This document shows positions 33,336 to 44,100 of a DNA stretch of 64,000 nucleotides, in pieces (the stretch's first letter is position 1; each line of letters opens with the position of its first letter). The notes under the pieces were generated by a model. That model was given only the letters and a program-made list of their open reading frames with translations, had not been told where the DNA came from and searched no databases. The stretch comes from Nemophila menziesii (taxonomy: Eukaryota > Streptophyta > Magnoliopsida > Boraginales > Hydrophyllaceae): assembly GCA_029959085.1 (NCBI GenBank), contig JARWIR010000027.1, forward strand, positions 1,984,001 through 2,048,000, read 5' to 3'. The translations under genes were made by a program, and so were the position numbers.

Positions 33336-33354
33336 TGGCGCCGCTGCCGGGGAC
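33336..33354 (+). promoter_or_regulatory. Athila primer-binding site (tRNA-Asp)
   Basis: TGGCGCCGCTGCCGGGGAC, 7 nt after the LTR, matches the 3' end of plant tRNA-Asp(GTC) at 18 of 19 positions. A tRNA-Asp primer is characteristic of Athila elements. Confidence 0.93.
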
Positions 33355-33463
33355 GGTAGCGTGTGACCACGGTGTTTATCCTTTAGTGATAAGTGCATTT
33401 TATTTTATTTTATCAGTTTTACGCTTTTTGTTTAGTTTCTTTTCAGGTTTTTAGGTTTGGTGT

Positions 33464-35596
33464 ATGCGAAGAAGGCTATTCAAGGATCTAGAGCCAACAC
33501 CTCCGATCCTTAGTAATCCAGAATCGTTGATTAGACTTGCGAACAAGAGAAGAAGAGAACGAGAAGCTTTAGAGGTAGAAGAGTTAAGTAACAGAATGGC
33601 AGACATCAATCTTCAAAATAATCAACAGAATGGACAAGGCCAGTTAGATGCAAATGGCCAACCTTTAGCTCCAGGCGTTATTCCTCAAGTTCAACCACTA
33701 AATCCTAATCCTCCAGTCCAGATAGTGATGAATCATGATCCGTGGTTCACTAATGGCCCTCCAGAAGTTCCATTCCGCGCTCCAGCTATAGGAGTAGGTG
33801 CTCCAGATATTAATGTTCCGAGATTCCGTCCAGATTCGGGTATGCTAGCTCAGTTCCAAAACTTTGGAAATTTTCGCGGAAGACCATCGGAAGATCCTCT
33901 TAGAGCGGTACAAAAATTTAAGCAGATATGTGATTCTTATATCACACAAGGGGTTTCAAGAGAACAGATGTATTTTGCTGCTTTTAAGTTCTTTGTTACT
34001 GAGGGAGCAAGTGAATGGCACGATACGCAAGATCCTACAAAGATCACCAATTGGGACCAATTAGAGATTGCGTTCTTTGACAGGTATTATCCAAGTAACA
34101 TGAGGTTAGATGCTGAATTAGAATTGACGCATTTCCGTCAAGAATATGAGGAAACTGTGGGTAGGAGTTGGACAAGATTTCAGATGTGTTTGCGTAAAGT
34201 TCCTAATCATGGCTTTTCAGAACAACAACAGTTAAAGATCTTTTATAGAGGCCTTGATGGAATTTCAAGAGAGAAATTGGATACGCTATGTGGAGCAGGT
34301 TTTCTTCAAGTTCAACCCGCTCATGCCAAAATCATTTTAGAGAGAACAGTCAAGAATGAAGTTGGGTGGAATTCAGTAAGAGCACCGGTTAAGGGAGTGA
34401 ATAATGTTGATATGGAAGAGAAATTTGCTACGTTTGAGAACAAGATTCAGAGTACTATTGAGCAACAATTAAAACAGCTTACTTTAGCTGTGAAAGAAGG
34501 ATTTTCGGGTAAGAAGGTAGCTGTGCATGCTGCACAAGAGGTTTATATGTGTTCGATTTGTCAGGTAGATGATCATGATGAGGAAAGTTGTCCAAATAAC
34601 CAAGAATCTGTGATGTTCATGTCCAACAGAGGTAACTTCAATTCAAGTGGTAATGGATATCAGCCTAACAGAAACCATCCTGGGTTTCAATATTCAAATC
34701 CTAATGGGGCAGCCAATCCTACCTACGCATATCAGCCGCGTCCCCAAGGTAATAACTATAATCCAAGACCACACAACAATTATCAAGGAGGACAGAATCA
34801 GGGAAATTATGTACAAAGGCAAGCTCCTCAGAATACATACGATGAAACTTTAAACCAAAAAGCCTTACCTGCCCATCCACAAGAAGGAGTAGTTACCCTT
34901 CAGAAAACCGTTGAAAATTTGATTGCTCTTCAAACACAAGCCTTAGAACGTCAGAACGCAGCTGAAGCGAATATGAAGATTTTCCAGAATCAGCTAAGTC
35001 AAATTAATAAACAGCTGAATCAGCGCCCACAAGGGCAACTTCCTAGCGATACTGAGAATCCGAAGCAACGCGAAGATTGTAATGCTGTTACATTGAGAAG
35101 TGGTAAGAATCTTCCTCCCCCTCCTTTTCCCATTATGAAAGAGAAAGAAGTACCAAGAAAAGAAAAGGAAGTGGTGGAGAAAGAGAAAGAAAATGACAAA
35201 AATAGTGAGGTGGAAGAAATAGTGAGACCAAGAGAAGTTCCGAAAAAGAATGACGATATGGTGATTAATCGCCCTCCACCACCGTTTCCATCGCGAGTTC
35301 AGAAAAAGGGTGATTTGGGTGATTTTCAGAAATTCTTTAATAGAGTGAAGGGTTTAAGTATTAATATTCCGTTACTTGAGGCAATTCGAGATATTCCGAA
35401 GTATACGAAGTTTTTGAAGAGGGCCCTCACTAACAAAAGGCCCTATTGTGATAACGAGATGATTGGTCTTCCAGAAGAGTGTAGCGCGATTTGTCAAAGT
35501 AAATTACCTCCGAAGTTAGTAGATCCAGGGAGTTTCACGATTCCTATATCAATTGGAGAGGAATGGAGAGGAATGGAGAGGAAAGGCGCTATGTGA
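33464..35596 (+). CDS. Athila gag (with start of protease)
   Basis: 710 codons from ATG at 33464. It contains the Retrotrans_gag domain (WDQLEIAFFDRYYPSNMRLD ... FRQEYEETVGRSWTRFQ ... FYRGLD, about residues 150-300) and a CCHC knuckle CSICQVDDHDEESC at residues 363-376. A Gln/Asn/Pro-rich spacer, charged Lys/Glu stretch and Pro-rich linkers follow. The C-terminal end (GLPEECSAICQSKLPPKLVD, then SFTIP) is the lead-in to the aspartic protease, which in relatives continues in the same frame. Here the frame is lost at the 10-bp duplication 35561-35580 and ends at TGA 35594-35596. Gag forms the virus-like particle. Confidence 0.93.
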   Translation: MRRRLFKDLEPTPPILSNPESLIRLANKRRREREALEVEELSNRMADINLQNNQQNGQGQLDANGQPLAPGVIPQVQPLNPNPPVQIVMNHDPWFTNGPPEVPFRAPAIGVGAPDINVPRFRPDSGMLAQFQNFGNFRGRPSEDPLRAVQKFKQICDSYITQGVSREQMYFAAFKFFVTEGASEWHDTQDPTKITNWDQLEIAFFDRYYPSNMRLDAELELTHFRQEYEETVGRSWTRFQMCLRKVPNHGFSEQQQLKIFYRGLDGISREKLDTLCGAGFLQVQPAHAKIILERTVKNEVGWNSVRAPVKGVNNVDMEEKFATFENKIQSTIEQQLKQLTLAVKEGFSGKKVAVHAAQEVYMCSICQVDDHDEESCPNNQESVMFMSNRGNFNSSGNGYQPNRNHPGFQYSNPNGAANPTYAYQPRPQGNNYNPRPHNNYQGGQNQGNYVQRQAPQNTYDETLNQKALPAHPQEGVVTLQKTVENLIALQTQALERQNAAEANMKIFQNQLSQINKQLNQRPQGQLPSDTENPKQREDCNAVTLRSGKNLPPPPFPIMKEKEVPRKEKEVVEKEKENDKNSEVEEIVRPREVPKKNDDMVINRPPPPFPSRVQKKGDLGDFQKFFNRVKGLSINIPLLEAIRDIPKYTKFLKRALTNKRPYCDNEMIGLPEECSAICQSKLPPKLVDPGSFTIPISIGEEWRGMERKGAM
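35551..35580 (+). repeat. 10-bp tandem duplication at the gag-pol junction
   Basis: GAATGGAGAG at 35561-35570 repeats exactly at 35571-35580, preceded by the similar AATTGGAGAG at 35551-35560. One extra 10-bp unit accounts for the one-base frame offset between gag and pol. Confidence 0.9.
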
Positions 35597-38143
35597 CTTG
35601 GGAGCTAGCATCAATTTGATGCCCAAGTCGATCTTTGACAAGCTAAAAATTGGAAACGCAAGACCCACTTCTATGGTCTTGCAAATGGCGGACAGATCTC
35701 TTGCTCATCCTGAAGGCCGCATTGAGGATGGCCTTGTTAAGGCAGGTACACTTATATTTCCTGTTGATTTTGTAATCCTTGAATACAATGCAGATAGAAA
35801 TGTCCCCATTATTTTGGGTAGACCATTCCTAGCTACAGGGAGAACATTGATCGATGTAGAGAATGGCGAATTAACAATGAGGATACAAGATGAGGAAGTG
35901 AAATTCAACGTATTTCGAGCTATGAAATTCCCAGATTCTCAGGAAGATTGCTTCAGAATGGATGTAGTAGAGCAAGCATCGCAAGAGGTATTTAATTGTT
36001 TAAATTTTGATGATATCTTGCAGGCTGCCTTAACATTAGATTCACCTGAGATGTTGGAAGAGCTTACTGAAACAATAGCAGCTCTAAATTCTGAAAATCC
36101 GAAGTATAGGCGCCCGGCCTATGAACCTGTGAGAGAACCGGGGGAGATTGTTCCTAAAAAGAAGCCTTCAATTGAATCTCCTCCGGAATTGGAAGAAAAA
36201 CCATTGCCAGCACACTTGAGGTATGCGTATTTAGGTACTAATGAAACTCTACCTGTTATTGTTTCAGCTAATTTAACAGGTCCTCAAGAAGATAAACTGT
36301 TGCATGTGTTAAGAGCAAACAAAGAAGCAATAGGTTGGACAATTGCTGACATCAAAGGCATTAGTCCATCCTATTGTCAACACAAAATCATACTTGAAGA
36401 TGTTAACGCACGCTCAGTTGAAGGTCAAAGAAGATTAATGCCCGCTATGAAGGATGTGGTAAAGAAAGAGGTGATCAAGCTTTTAGATGCGGGGATTATT
36501 TATCCCATTTCGAGTAGTGAATGGGTGAGTCCGGTTCAGTGTGTACCGAAGAAGGGAGGAATGACAACAGTTCTTAATGATAAAAATGAAGCCATTCCTT
36601 CAAGAACAGTAGTTGGATGGAGAGTTTGCATGGATTATAGAAAGCTGAACAAGGCCACCAGAAAAGATCATTTCCCTTTGCCCTTCATAGATCAGATGTT
36701 AGACAAATTAGCCGGAAGAGAGTACTATTGCTTCTTGGATGGTTATTCTGGGTATAATCAAATTTACGTGGCTCCAGAAGATCAACATAAAACAACATTT
36801 ACATGCCCCTTTGGTACTTTTGCATATCGTAGAATGCCATTTGGGTTGTGTAATGCTCCTGCTACCTTTCAAAGATGCATGATGGCCATCTTCTGGGATA
36901 TGATCGATAACTTTCTTGAAGTGTTTATGGATGATTTCTCTGTATTTGGTGATGATTTTGATAAGTGCTTAGACAATTTGGAGAAAGTGTTAATCAGATG
37001 CAAGGAAACAGATTTGGTTTTAAACTGGGAGAAATGTCATTTCATGGTTCGCGAAGGTATTGTTCTGGGTCACAAAGTTTCGAGTGTTGGATTGGAAGTC
37101 GATAGAGCAAAGATTGAGGTAATTAAAACTCTTCCCCCTCCTGTTTCTGTTAAAGGGGTAAGAAGTTTTCTAGGCCATGCTGGCTTTTATAGGCGATTTA
37201 TCAAAGATTTTTCTAAGATTGCGAAACCGTTATGCAACTTACTTGAAAAGGATTCCAAATTCCTTTTTGATGAAGCTTGTCTAGCGGCTTTCAAAGCAAT
37301 CAAAGAAAAGCTTATTTCTGCTCCTATAGTAGTGCCTCCAGATTGGAATTTACCGTTTGAGGTTATGTGTGATGCGAGTGATTTATGTATGGGAGCTGTA
37401 TTAGGACAAAGAAAAGAGAAAGTTTTTCATTCGATTTATTATGCTAGTAAAACTTTTAATGGTGCTCAGATTAATTATACAGTTACAGAAAAGGAGTTGC
37501 TAGCGGTTGTGTATTCATTCAATAAATTTCGCTCTTATCTTCTTGGAGCGAAAGTTATTGTCTATACAGATCATTCAGCGATTCGATATCTTATGGAGAA
37601 GAAGGATGCTAAACCAAGGTTAATCAGATGGGTTTTATTGCTTCAAGAGTTTGAGTTAGAGATCAAGGATAGAAAAGGATGCGAGAATCAGGTTGCAGAT
37701 CATCTATCGAGATTAGAAGGTTCAGAGTTGAATAGTGGTACTGAAGCGGTTAGAGAAGAATTTCCTGACGAGAATCTATTCGAAGTTCGTGGCTATGAAG
37801 CCCCTTGGTACGCGGATATTGCAAATTTAGTTGTGAGTGGTTCCTTTCCCGAAGGTTCAACTTATCAAGAGAGAAAAAGATTAGCTCACCGTGCAAGACA
37901 GTTCTTTTGGGAGGATCCGTTCCTCTATAAAGTGTGTGCTGATCAGATGGTAAGAAGATGTGTAGCCAAGGAAGAAATTGAGGCGATTATAGCTGGGTGT
38001 CATGATTCACCTTACGGTGGACATTTCAAAGGAGATCGAACTGCTGCTAAGGTATTACAATCTGGTTTCTATTGGCCTTCTATTATAAAAGATTGTCATG
38101 AATATACTAAAAGATGTAATAGATGCCAATTTACCGGGAACAT
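35553..38143 (+). pseudogene. Athila pol, 5' part: protease, RT, RNase H, integrase zinc finger
   Basis: Frame shifted by one relative to gag. No ATG start is needed if it once followed gag in frame. Aspartic protease CDLGASINLMP; RT with CMDYRKLNKAT, FLDGYSGYNQI, FGLCNAPATFQRCM and the catalytic FMDDFSVFG; RNase H with CDASDLCMGAVLGQ, TEKELLAVVY, YTDHSAIRYL and DHLSRLE; then the integrase H2C2 finger (HDSPYGGH ... CNRCQ). After FTGN the copia LTR interrupts the gene at 38144, and the extra in-frame codons to 38177 are LTR sequence. The remaining integrase is at 45761-46730. No stops inside; broken only by the insertion and the upstream shift. Confidence 0.95.
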
Positions 38144-39305
38144 TGTTAGCCTCACCTTGTTTTTATTCCCGTTTTAATATTCGACAAATCATTATTTAAA
38201 CTAAAATTCATTTTGGTATCACTTAAAATGTTTTCCAAAACCCCTCATTAGATTAGTTGTGTTTACTTCATTGTTACTTAGCTTGAAATTCAAAATAGCA
38301 GCCCTGCGGTACACCGGACGCGTGACGCGGTACACCGTAGGTCACGGACCAGAAGCACGGTGCACTAGATGGCCCGACCAGTAAGCTCAGAAATCTGCAC
38401 GGTACACCGGACCTTTGTCACGGTACACCGGACCACTACACGGAGCAGGGATGCGGTACACTACATAGTCCGACCAATAAGCTCAAAAGTTAGTCGAACA
38501 GTCATGCGGTGCACCGGACCATATCCGCGGTACACCGCACGAGAGGGTTTCAGCACTATTACTAGAGGACAAAGCTTATATCCGTTAGAGATAAAATAGA
38601 TCCGTTGGAGAGAAGCCTTATGACCGTTGGATCATCTTTTCAGCTATAAAATGGAGTTCATTCAAGACACAACTTAAGCCTTCCATCTACCAATCTTAAG
38701 AGCAATTAATTCTATCATTAAGGAGGTTTCAAAGGAGCATTCAAGTCATATTTATTGTGAAGCTAATTAGTTCTATCTACTCATTTAGGAGTTTAGTTAC
38801 AAAGCTTTTATAAGCACCCCTAAACACTTTTTCCCTTTCCTCTTAGTTCTTGTAATAGATTAAGAGAGTAGTGTGAGCATAGGTTTATGCTTGGTTCCTT
38901 GTGTTGGTGATAACACAAGTGTATTTCCTTCAAAGGGTTTTTGAAGTGGTTGTAAGGGTTTGTATCTCACCCGGTTAAGAGTTACGAAGATTAGTTGAGA
39001 ATCTTGCAAATCCTAAGGAGGCTTCCTTAGGTAGTGGATGTAGGGAAACCGAACCACTATACATCGTTGTGTATCGTATTCTATCTCTACACTCTTTATA
39101 TTTCCGCACTCTATATGCTTGATAAAATGCCTACTTGAATAGTTTGATATTATTGTCTATTAGGATTATCTAGTTTTATACTATTTAGTTTGCTAATACA
39201 ATAGGATTCAAATTAGCTTTTAATTTTATTTACTTGAAATAAAATTAGCCGATTAATTTCTATTGTCCTATTCAACCCCCCTTCTAGGACGCATATAGTA
39301 TATCA
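38144..39305 (+). repeat. Copia 5' LTR
   Basis: TGTTAGCC ... TATATCA. The upstream half has a GC-rich block (38307-38536) with eight CGGTRCAC motifs in an otherwise AT-rich LTR. TATAAAAT at 38645-38652 is the likely TATA box. Open frames inside this LTR (38369-38599) recur identically placed in the other LTR and are not genes. Confidence 0.97.
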
Positions 39306-39307
39306 AT

Positions 39308-39319
39308 TGGTATCAGAGC
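39308..39319 (+). promoter_or_regulatory. Copia primer-binding site (tRNA-iMet)
   Basis: TGGTATCAGAGC, two bases after the LTR end, is complementary to the 3' end of initiator tRNA-Met, the usual plant copia primer. Confidence 0.95.
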
Positions 39320-39360
39320 CTAGCTCTATTGTACTTAATCGTTTCTAGAGTTAATACGAT

Positions 39361-41151
39361 ATGGATTCTAATCAACCGGAAGGTTCATGTTCTACTAGAC
39401 CTCCGCTTTTTGTAGGAAAAGACTACTTTGGATGGAAAAAGAAGATGGAGATTCATGTGAAAGGAATCGATTACTTTTTATGGATGGCTATCAAAAAGGG
39501 TCCTTATATTCCCTACGTTGCCGGAAGTACAACGGAGGTAAAAGATGAAGATGATTACAATGATCAAGACATAGCTAAACTTACCAAAAACAACAAAGCT
39601 ATGAACATCCTCATAAATGGATTAAGTGTCACGGAATATGCTAGAGTGAGTGAATGCAATTCCGCTCATGAAATGTGGCAACTCTTGGAGCTATCATATC
39701 AAGGAACGGAAGATATTAAGGAAACCAAGATTGGTCTCTTTATCACTAAGTATGAGCTTTTTCGTATGGAGCCCGATGAAGCCTTGAATGCTATGCATCA
39801 AAGATTTTCTAACATTGTTAACACTTTGAAGACTCTTGGTCAAGAGTACACCAACAAGGAACAATGTCGAAAAATCTTATTTGCTCTTCCAAGGAAATAC
39901 AAGACAAAAATCAACTCTATAAGGGATACTAAAGATCTTTCAAAAATGACGGTTCATGAACTCATTTGCAACCTCATGACGGAAGAGCTTGTGCTTGAAG
40001 AAGAAAAGATAAGAGATGATGAGGAGAAAAAGATTAAGAAATCTATTGCTTTCCATGCCATGAGTACCAAGTTGAAAGAACGAAAAGAAAGGAAGGATAG
40101 TGAAGAAGAAAATTCACATGAAGAAGAAACTAGTGAAGATGAAGGAGTAGCTATGTTGGCAAGAGATATGAAAAAATTCATGAGATACAAACGCTTTGCC
40201 AAGAAAGAAAGTTCTTCCTCACCTTACAAGAAGAATGATAGAGCTATCAAACAAGATGAACCCACTTGCTATCATTGCAAAAAGGTTGGTCACATCAAAA
40301 CCTATTGTCCTCTTCTTCAAAAGGATAAACCGAAAAGAGCTATGCATGCCAATATCACTTGGGATACTCAAAATTCGGATGAAGAAGAAAGTGATAATGA
40401 AAATGTCAATCTTGTTGCCTTTATGGGAAAAGTTGAGAATGATGAAGATGCTTCTTCGGATGATGATACCGGTACTACTCACTTTGCCTTTATGGCAAAT
40501 CATGATGAGGTAACTCCTAAATCCAAACTCTCTTTAACTAATGATGATGCTAGTGAACAAGATATTCATGAGGCATTTGATTCTCTTTATAATGATTTTT
40601 TAAATTCTATTGAAACAAACAAAGTTTTAACAAAAGATTTAGAATTTGAGAAAAATAGAACTAAAGAGGTTTTGAAAGCTTTGGAAGATTGTCAAAATCT
40701 TTGTGATGAATGTATAGATGAAAATGAAAAACTTCATCTTATTGAGAAAAATCTTTTGGAAGAAAAAGCTTTATTAGAGAAAAAGATTTTGGATCAAAAT
40801 GTTATTATTTTGAAATTTACTAGTGGGCAAGAAAACTTGGATTTGATTTTAGGTTCTCAAAGAATGGCTTGTGAAAAAAGTGGTGTTGGATATGATCCAT
40901 TCACTCACCAAAAACCTTTGAAAAATGTCTTTGTAAAATCAAAAATTTCAAATGCAATTCCATCCTCTTCAAAATCTTCTATCACTTGCACCTATTGTGA
41001 AAAACTTGGTCATGATGCATCCCATTGTTACTATCGTAAATTATTAGATTTGGGATCTCTTGTGCCAATTTGGAAAAGACCTAAATGGGTCTTAAAAAGA
41101 AAATCCACTAACCCTCATGGACCCAATCCAAATTGGGTACCTAAAGCTTAA
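39361..41151 (+). CDS. Copia gag (SIRE type)
   Basis: 596 aa from ATG 39361. N-terminal copia gag domain (FVGKDYFGWKKKMEIHVKG, the UBN2 region NSAHEMWQLLELSYQGTEDI, CRKILFALPRKYK). CCHC knuckle CYHCKKVGHIKTYC at residues 303-316, acidic coiled-coil region (about 400-500), second knuckle CTYCEKLGHDASHC at 543-556. Ends NPHGPNPNWVPKA then TAA. Two knuckles and a long coiled coil are typical of SIRE gags. Pol follows in the same frame after 41169. Confidence 0.95.
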   Translation: MDSNQPEGSCSTRPPLFVGKDYFGWKKKMEIHVKGIDYFLWMAIKKGPYIPYVAGSTTEVKDEDDYNDQDIAKLTKNNKAMNILINGLSVTEYARVSECNSAHEMWQLLELSYQGTEDIKETKIGLFITKYELFRMEPDEALNAMHQRFSNIVNTLKTLGQEYTNKEQCRKILFALPRKYKTKINSIRDTKDLSKMTVHELICNLMTEELVLEEEKIRDDEEKKIKKSIAFHAMSTKLKERKERKDSEEENSHEEETSEDEGVAMLARDMKKFMRYKRFAKKESSSSPYKKNDRAIKQDEPTCYHCKKVGHIKTYCPLLQKDKPKRAMHANITWDTQNSDEEESDNENVNLVAFMGKVENDEDASSDDDTGTTHFAFMANHDEVTPKSKLSLTNDDASEQDIHEAFDSLYNDFLNSIETNKVLTKDLEFEKNRTKEVLKALEDCQNLCDECIDENEKLHLIEKNLLEEKALLEKKILDQNVIILKFTSGQENLDLILGSQRMACEKSGVGYDPFTHQKPLKNVFVKSKISNAIPSSSKSSITCTYCEKLGHDASHCYYRKLLDLGSLVPIWKRPKWVLKRKSTNPHGPNPNWVPKA

Positions 41152-41169
41152 ATTACTTTTTGTTTGTAG

Positions 41170-44100
41170 GGGTTGAGCATCAAGAAGCAAAATATATGGC
41201 TACTTGATAGTGGATGCTCAAGACACATGACCGGAAATCCATCATTATTTACAAATTTATATAAAACTAAAGATGATAAAGTTACTTTTGCCGACAACAC
41301 TAAGAAACGCGTTTTGGGTAAAGGTAACATTGGTAATATGGACTCTTTACTTATCTCTAATGTGTTACTTGTTGAGGGTCTCTCTTTTAACTTGCTTAGT
41401 ATTAGTCAACTTTGTGATGTTGGTTTTAGTGTTAAATTTGAAGCATCTAGATGTGTTGTTTTCAAAAATGATGAGTTAGATACTATGTTTATTGCAAAAA
41501 GATCGGATAATGTTTTTGTTGTGGATCTTGAAAGTCTTATGTGCAAAAATATTAAATGCTTATCCGTGGTTAATGATAGTTGGCTTTGGCATAGACGTTT
41601 AGGACATGCTAGCATGGATTTAATTTCAAAATTATCTAGAAAAAATCTTGTTGTTGGTTTGCCTATTTACAAATTTGATAAAGATAAATTATGTGATGCA
41701 TGTCAACTTGGTAAACAACATCGTTCATCTTTTAAATCCATTAATAAGGTCATCACCGTTAGGCCACTTCAATTATTGCATATGGACCTTTTTGGTCCCG
41801 TTGATGTCACTAGTCTAGGAGGGTCTAGATATGTCTTTGTTGTTGTTGATGATTACACTAGATTCACATGGGTGATGTTCCTTGCTTTGAAAAGTGATGC
41901 CTTCAATGAATTTGCAAAACTTTGTAGAAAGGTGCAAAATGAGAAAGGCTACTCTATTACATGCATTCGTAGTGATAATGGTAGTGAATACGTGAATTCT
42001 CCTTTTGTGCATTTTTGTGATGAATTTGGGATTGAGCATAATTTTTCGGCCCCTAGAACTCCCCAACAAAATGGGGTAGTGGAAAGGAAAAACCGAACTC
42101 TACAAGAAATGGCTAGAACAATGCTAAAAGAACATAGCTTGCCTACATACTTTTGGGGTGAAGCCGTTCATACGGCTTGTTATGTGTTAAATAGAGTTCT
42201 TATTAGACCCCTTATTAAGAAAACCCCTTATGAGCTTTGGAATGGTAGACCACCAACCATTGCTTATTTTCGTGTTTTTGGGTGCAAATGTTTTATCCTA
42301 AACACTAGGGACTACTTGGGAAAATTTGATGCTAAATCGGATGAAGGCATTTTTCTTGGTTATTCCACTAAAGGAAAAGCCTATCGCATTTTCAACAAAC
42401 GTACTCGTACCATTGAGGAATCTATGCATGTTGACTTTGATGAGACTAATCCGTTTTGTATCAAGAAAGTGGTAGATGTTGTTGAAGATACTCCACTAGA
42501 TCAACCCTTAGAATCTCCTATTCAAGAAGTCAAATCTCATGAAGAATCTCTTAAGGAAAATGATCAAGTGTTAAATGAAGCTAGTACGGATTTACCAAGG
42601 TGTTGGAAACATATCAAAGATCACCCAAGTGAATTAATTCTAGGTGATCCAAAAGAAGGTGTTACCACTCGCTCCCGTATTATTGCTCTTTGTGCTCATC
42701 AAGCATTCTTATCTCAAATTGAGCCCAAGAATATTAAAGAAGCTTTGTTAGATGATCATTGGATTAATGCTATGCATGAGGAATTAAATCAATTTGAGCG
42801 TAGCAAAGTTTGGACATTAATGGAGAAACCAATTGGCCCCACTATTATTGGCACTAAGTGGATATTTCGCAACAAGCTAGATGACACCGGCATCATTACT
42901 AGAAATAAAGCAAGGTTAGTTGCTCAAGGGTACAATCAAGAAGAAGGTATTGATTTCGATGAAACTTTTGCTCCCGTAGCTAGACTTGAATCTATTCGTA
43001 TGCTACTTGCTTTTGCTTGCTATATGAATTTTAAACTTTATCAAATGGATGTCAAAAGTGCTTTTTTAAATGGTTTTATAGACGAGGAAGTTTTTGTTAA
43101 ACAACCTCCGGGTTTTGAAGATCCAAAATTTCCAAATCATGTTTTTAAACTTTCAAAGGCTTTATATGGTTTAAAACAAGCTCCTCGTGCTTGGTATGAA
43201 CGATTAAGCAAATTTTTATTAGATGATGGTTTTAAAAGAGGAAAAATTGACTCCACTTTATTTATAAAAAGGTCTTCAAAAGATATCCTTCTTGTTCAAA
43301 TTTATGTGGATGATATTATATTTGGTGCTACTAATGAAAATCTTTGTGAGAATTTTTCTAAAAGCATGCATAAGGAATTTGAGATGAGCATGATGGGAGA
43401 ATTAAATTACTTTCTTGGACTTCAAATCAAGCAAATGAAAGATGGTATCTTTGTCAATCAAGCCAAATACACAAGAGAATTGATCAAAAAATTTGGCCTT
43501 GAAGATGCAAAGGAAATTGGAACTCCAATGAGCACATCCACAAAATTAGACAAAGATGAAGATGGTAAGGATGTTGATGAGAAACTATATCGAGGTATGA
43601 TTGGTAGCTTACTTTATCTAACCGCTTCTAGACCCGATATTATGTTCCCCGTGTGTCTTTGTGCTAGATTTCAATCTTCTCCCAAAGAAACCCATCTTAG
43701 TGCCGTTAAGCGTATTTTTAGGTATTTAAAAGGAACCCTTAGTCTAGGACTTTGGTACCCAAGATTTACCTCCTTTGAACTAATAGGTTATTCGGATGCC
43801 GATTATGCCGGTTGTAGACTTGATAGGAAGAGCACTAGTGGTAGTTGCCAATTCTTAGGTCAATCCCTTGTCTCATGGTCTAGTAGAAAACAAAATAGTG
43901 TTGCTTTATCCACGGCCGAAGCCGAATATGTTGCGGCCGGAAATTGTGTGACTCAAATTCTTTGGATGAAACAACCCTTACTAGATTTTGGCCTAGAGTA
44001 TGATCGTGTTCCCATTCGTTGTGATAACACTAGTGCTATAAATCTTACCAAAAATCCCATTCAACACTCTAGAACAAAACACATAGAAATCCGCCATCAT

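Noticed and set aside
33191..33454. 87-codon open frame across the Athila LTR end and PBS
   Set aside because: It spans the PBS and LTR border, has no domain, and its counterpart at 51887 diverges at the LTR end. Leader sequence only.
38369..38599. 76-codon open frame, repeated at 44824-45054
   Set aside because: It lies wholly in the copia LTR and owes its length to the CGGTACACCG repeats; the second copy is just the other LTR.
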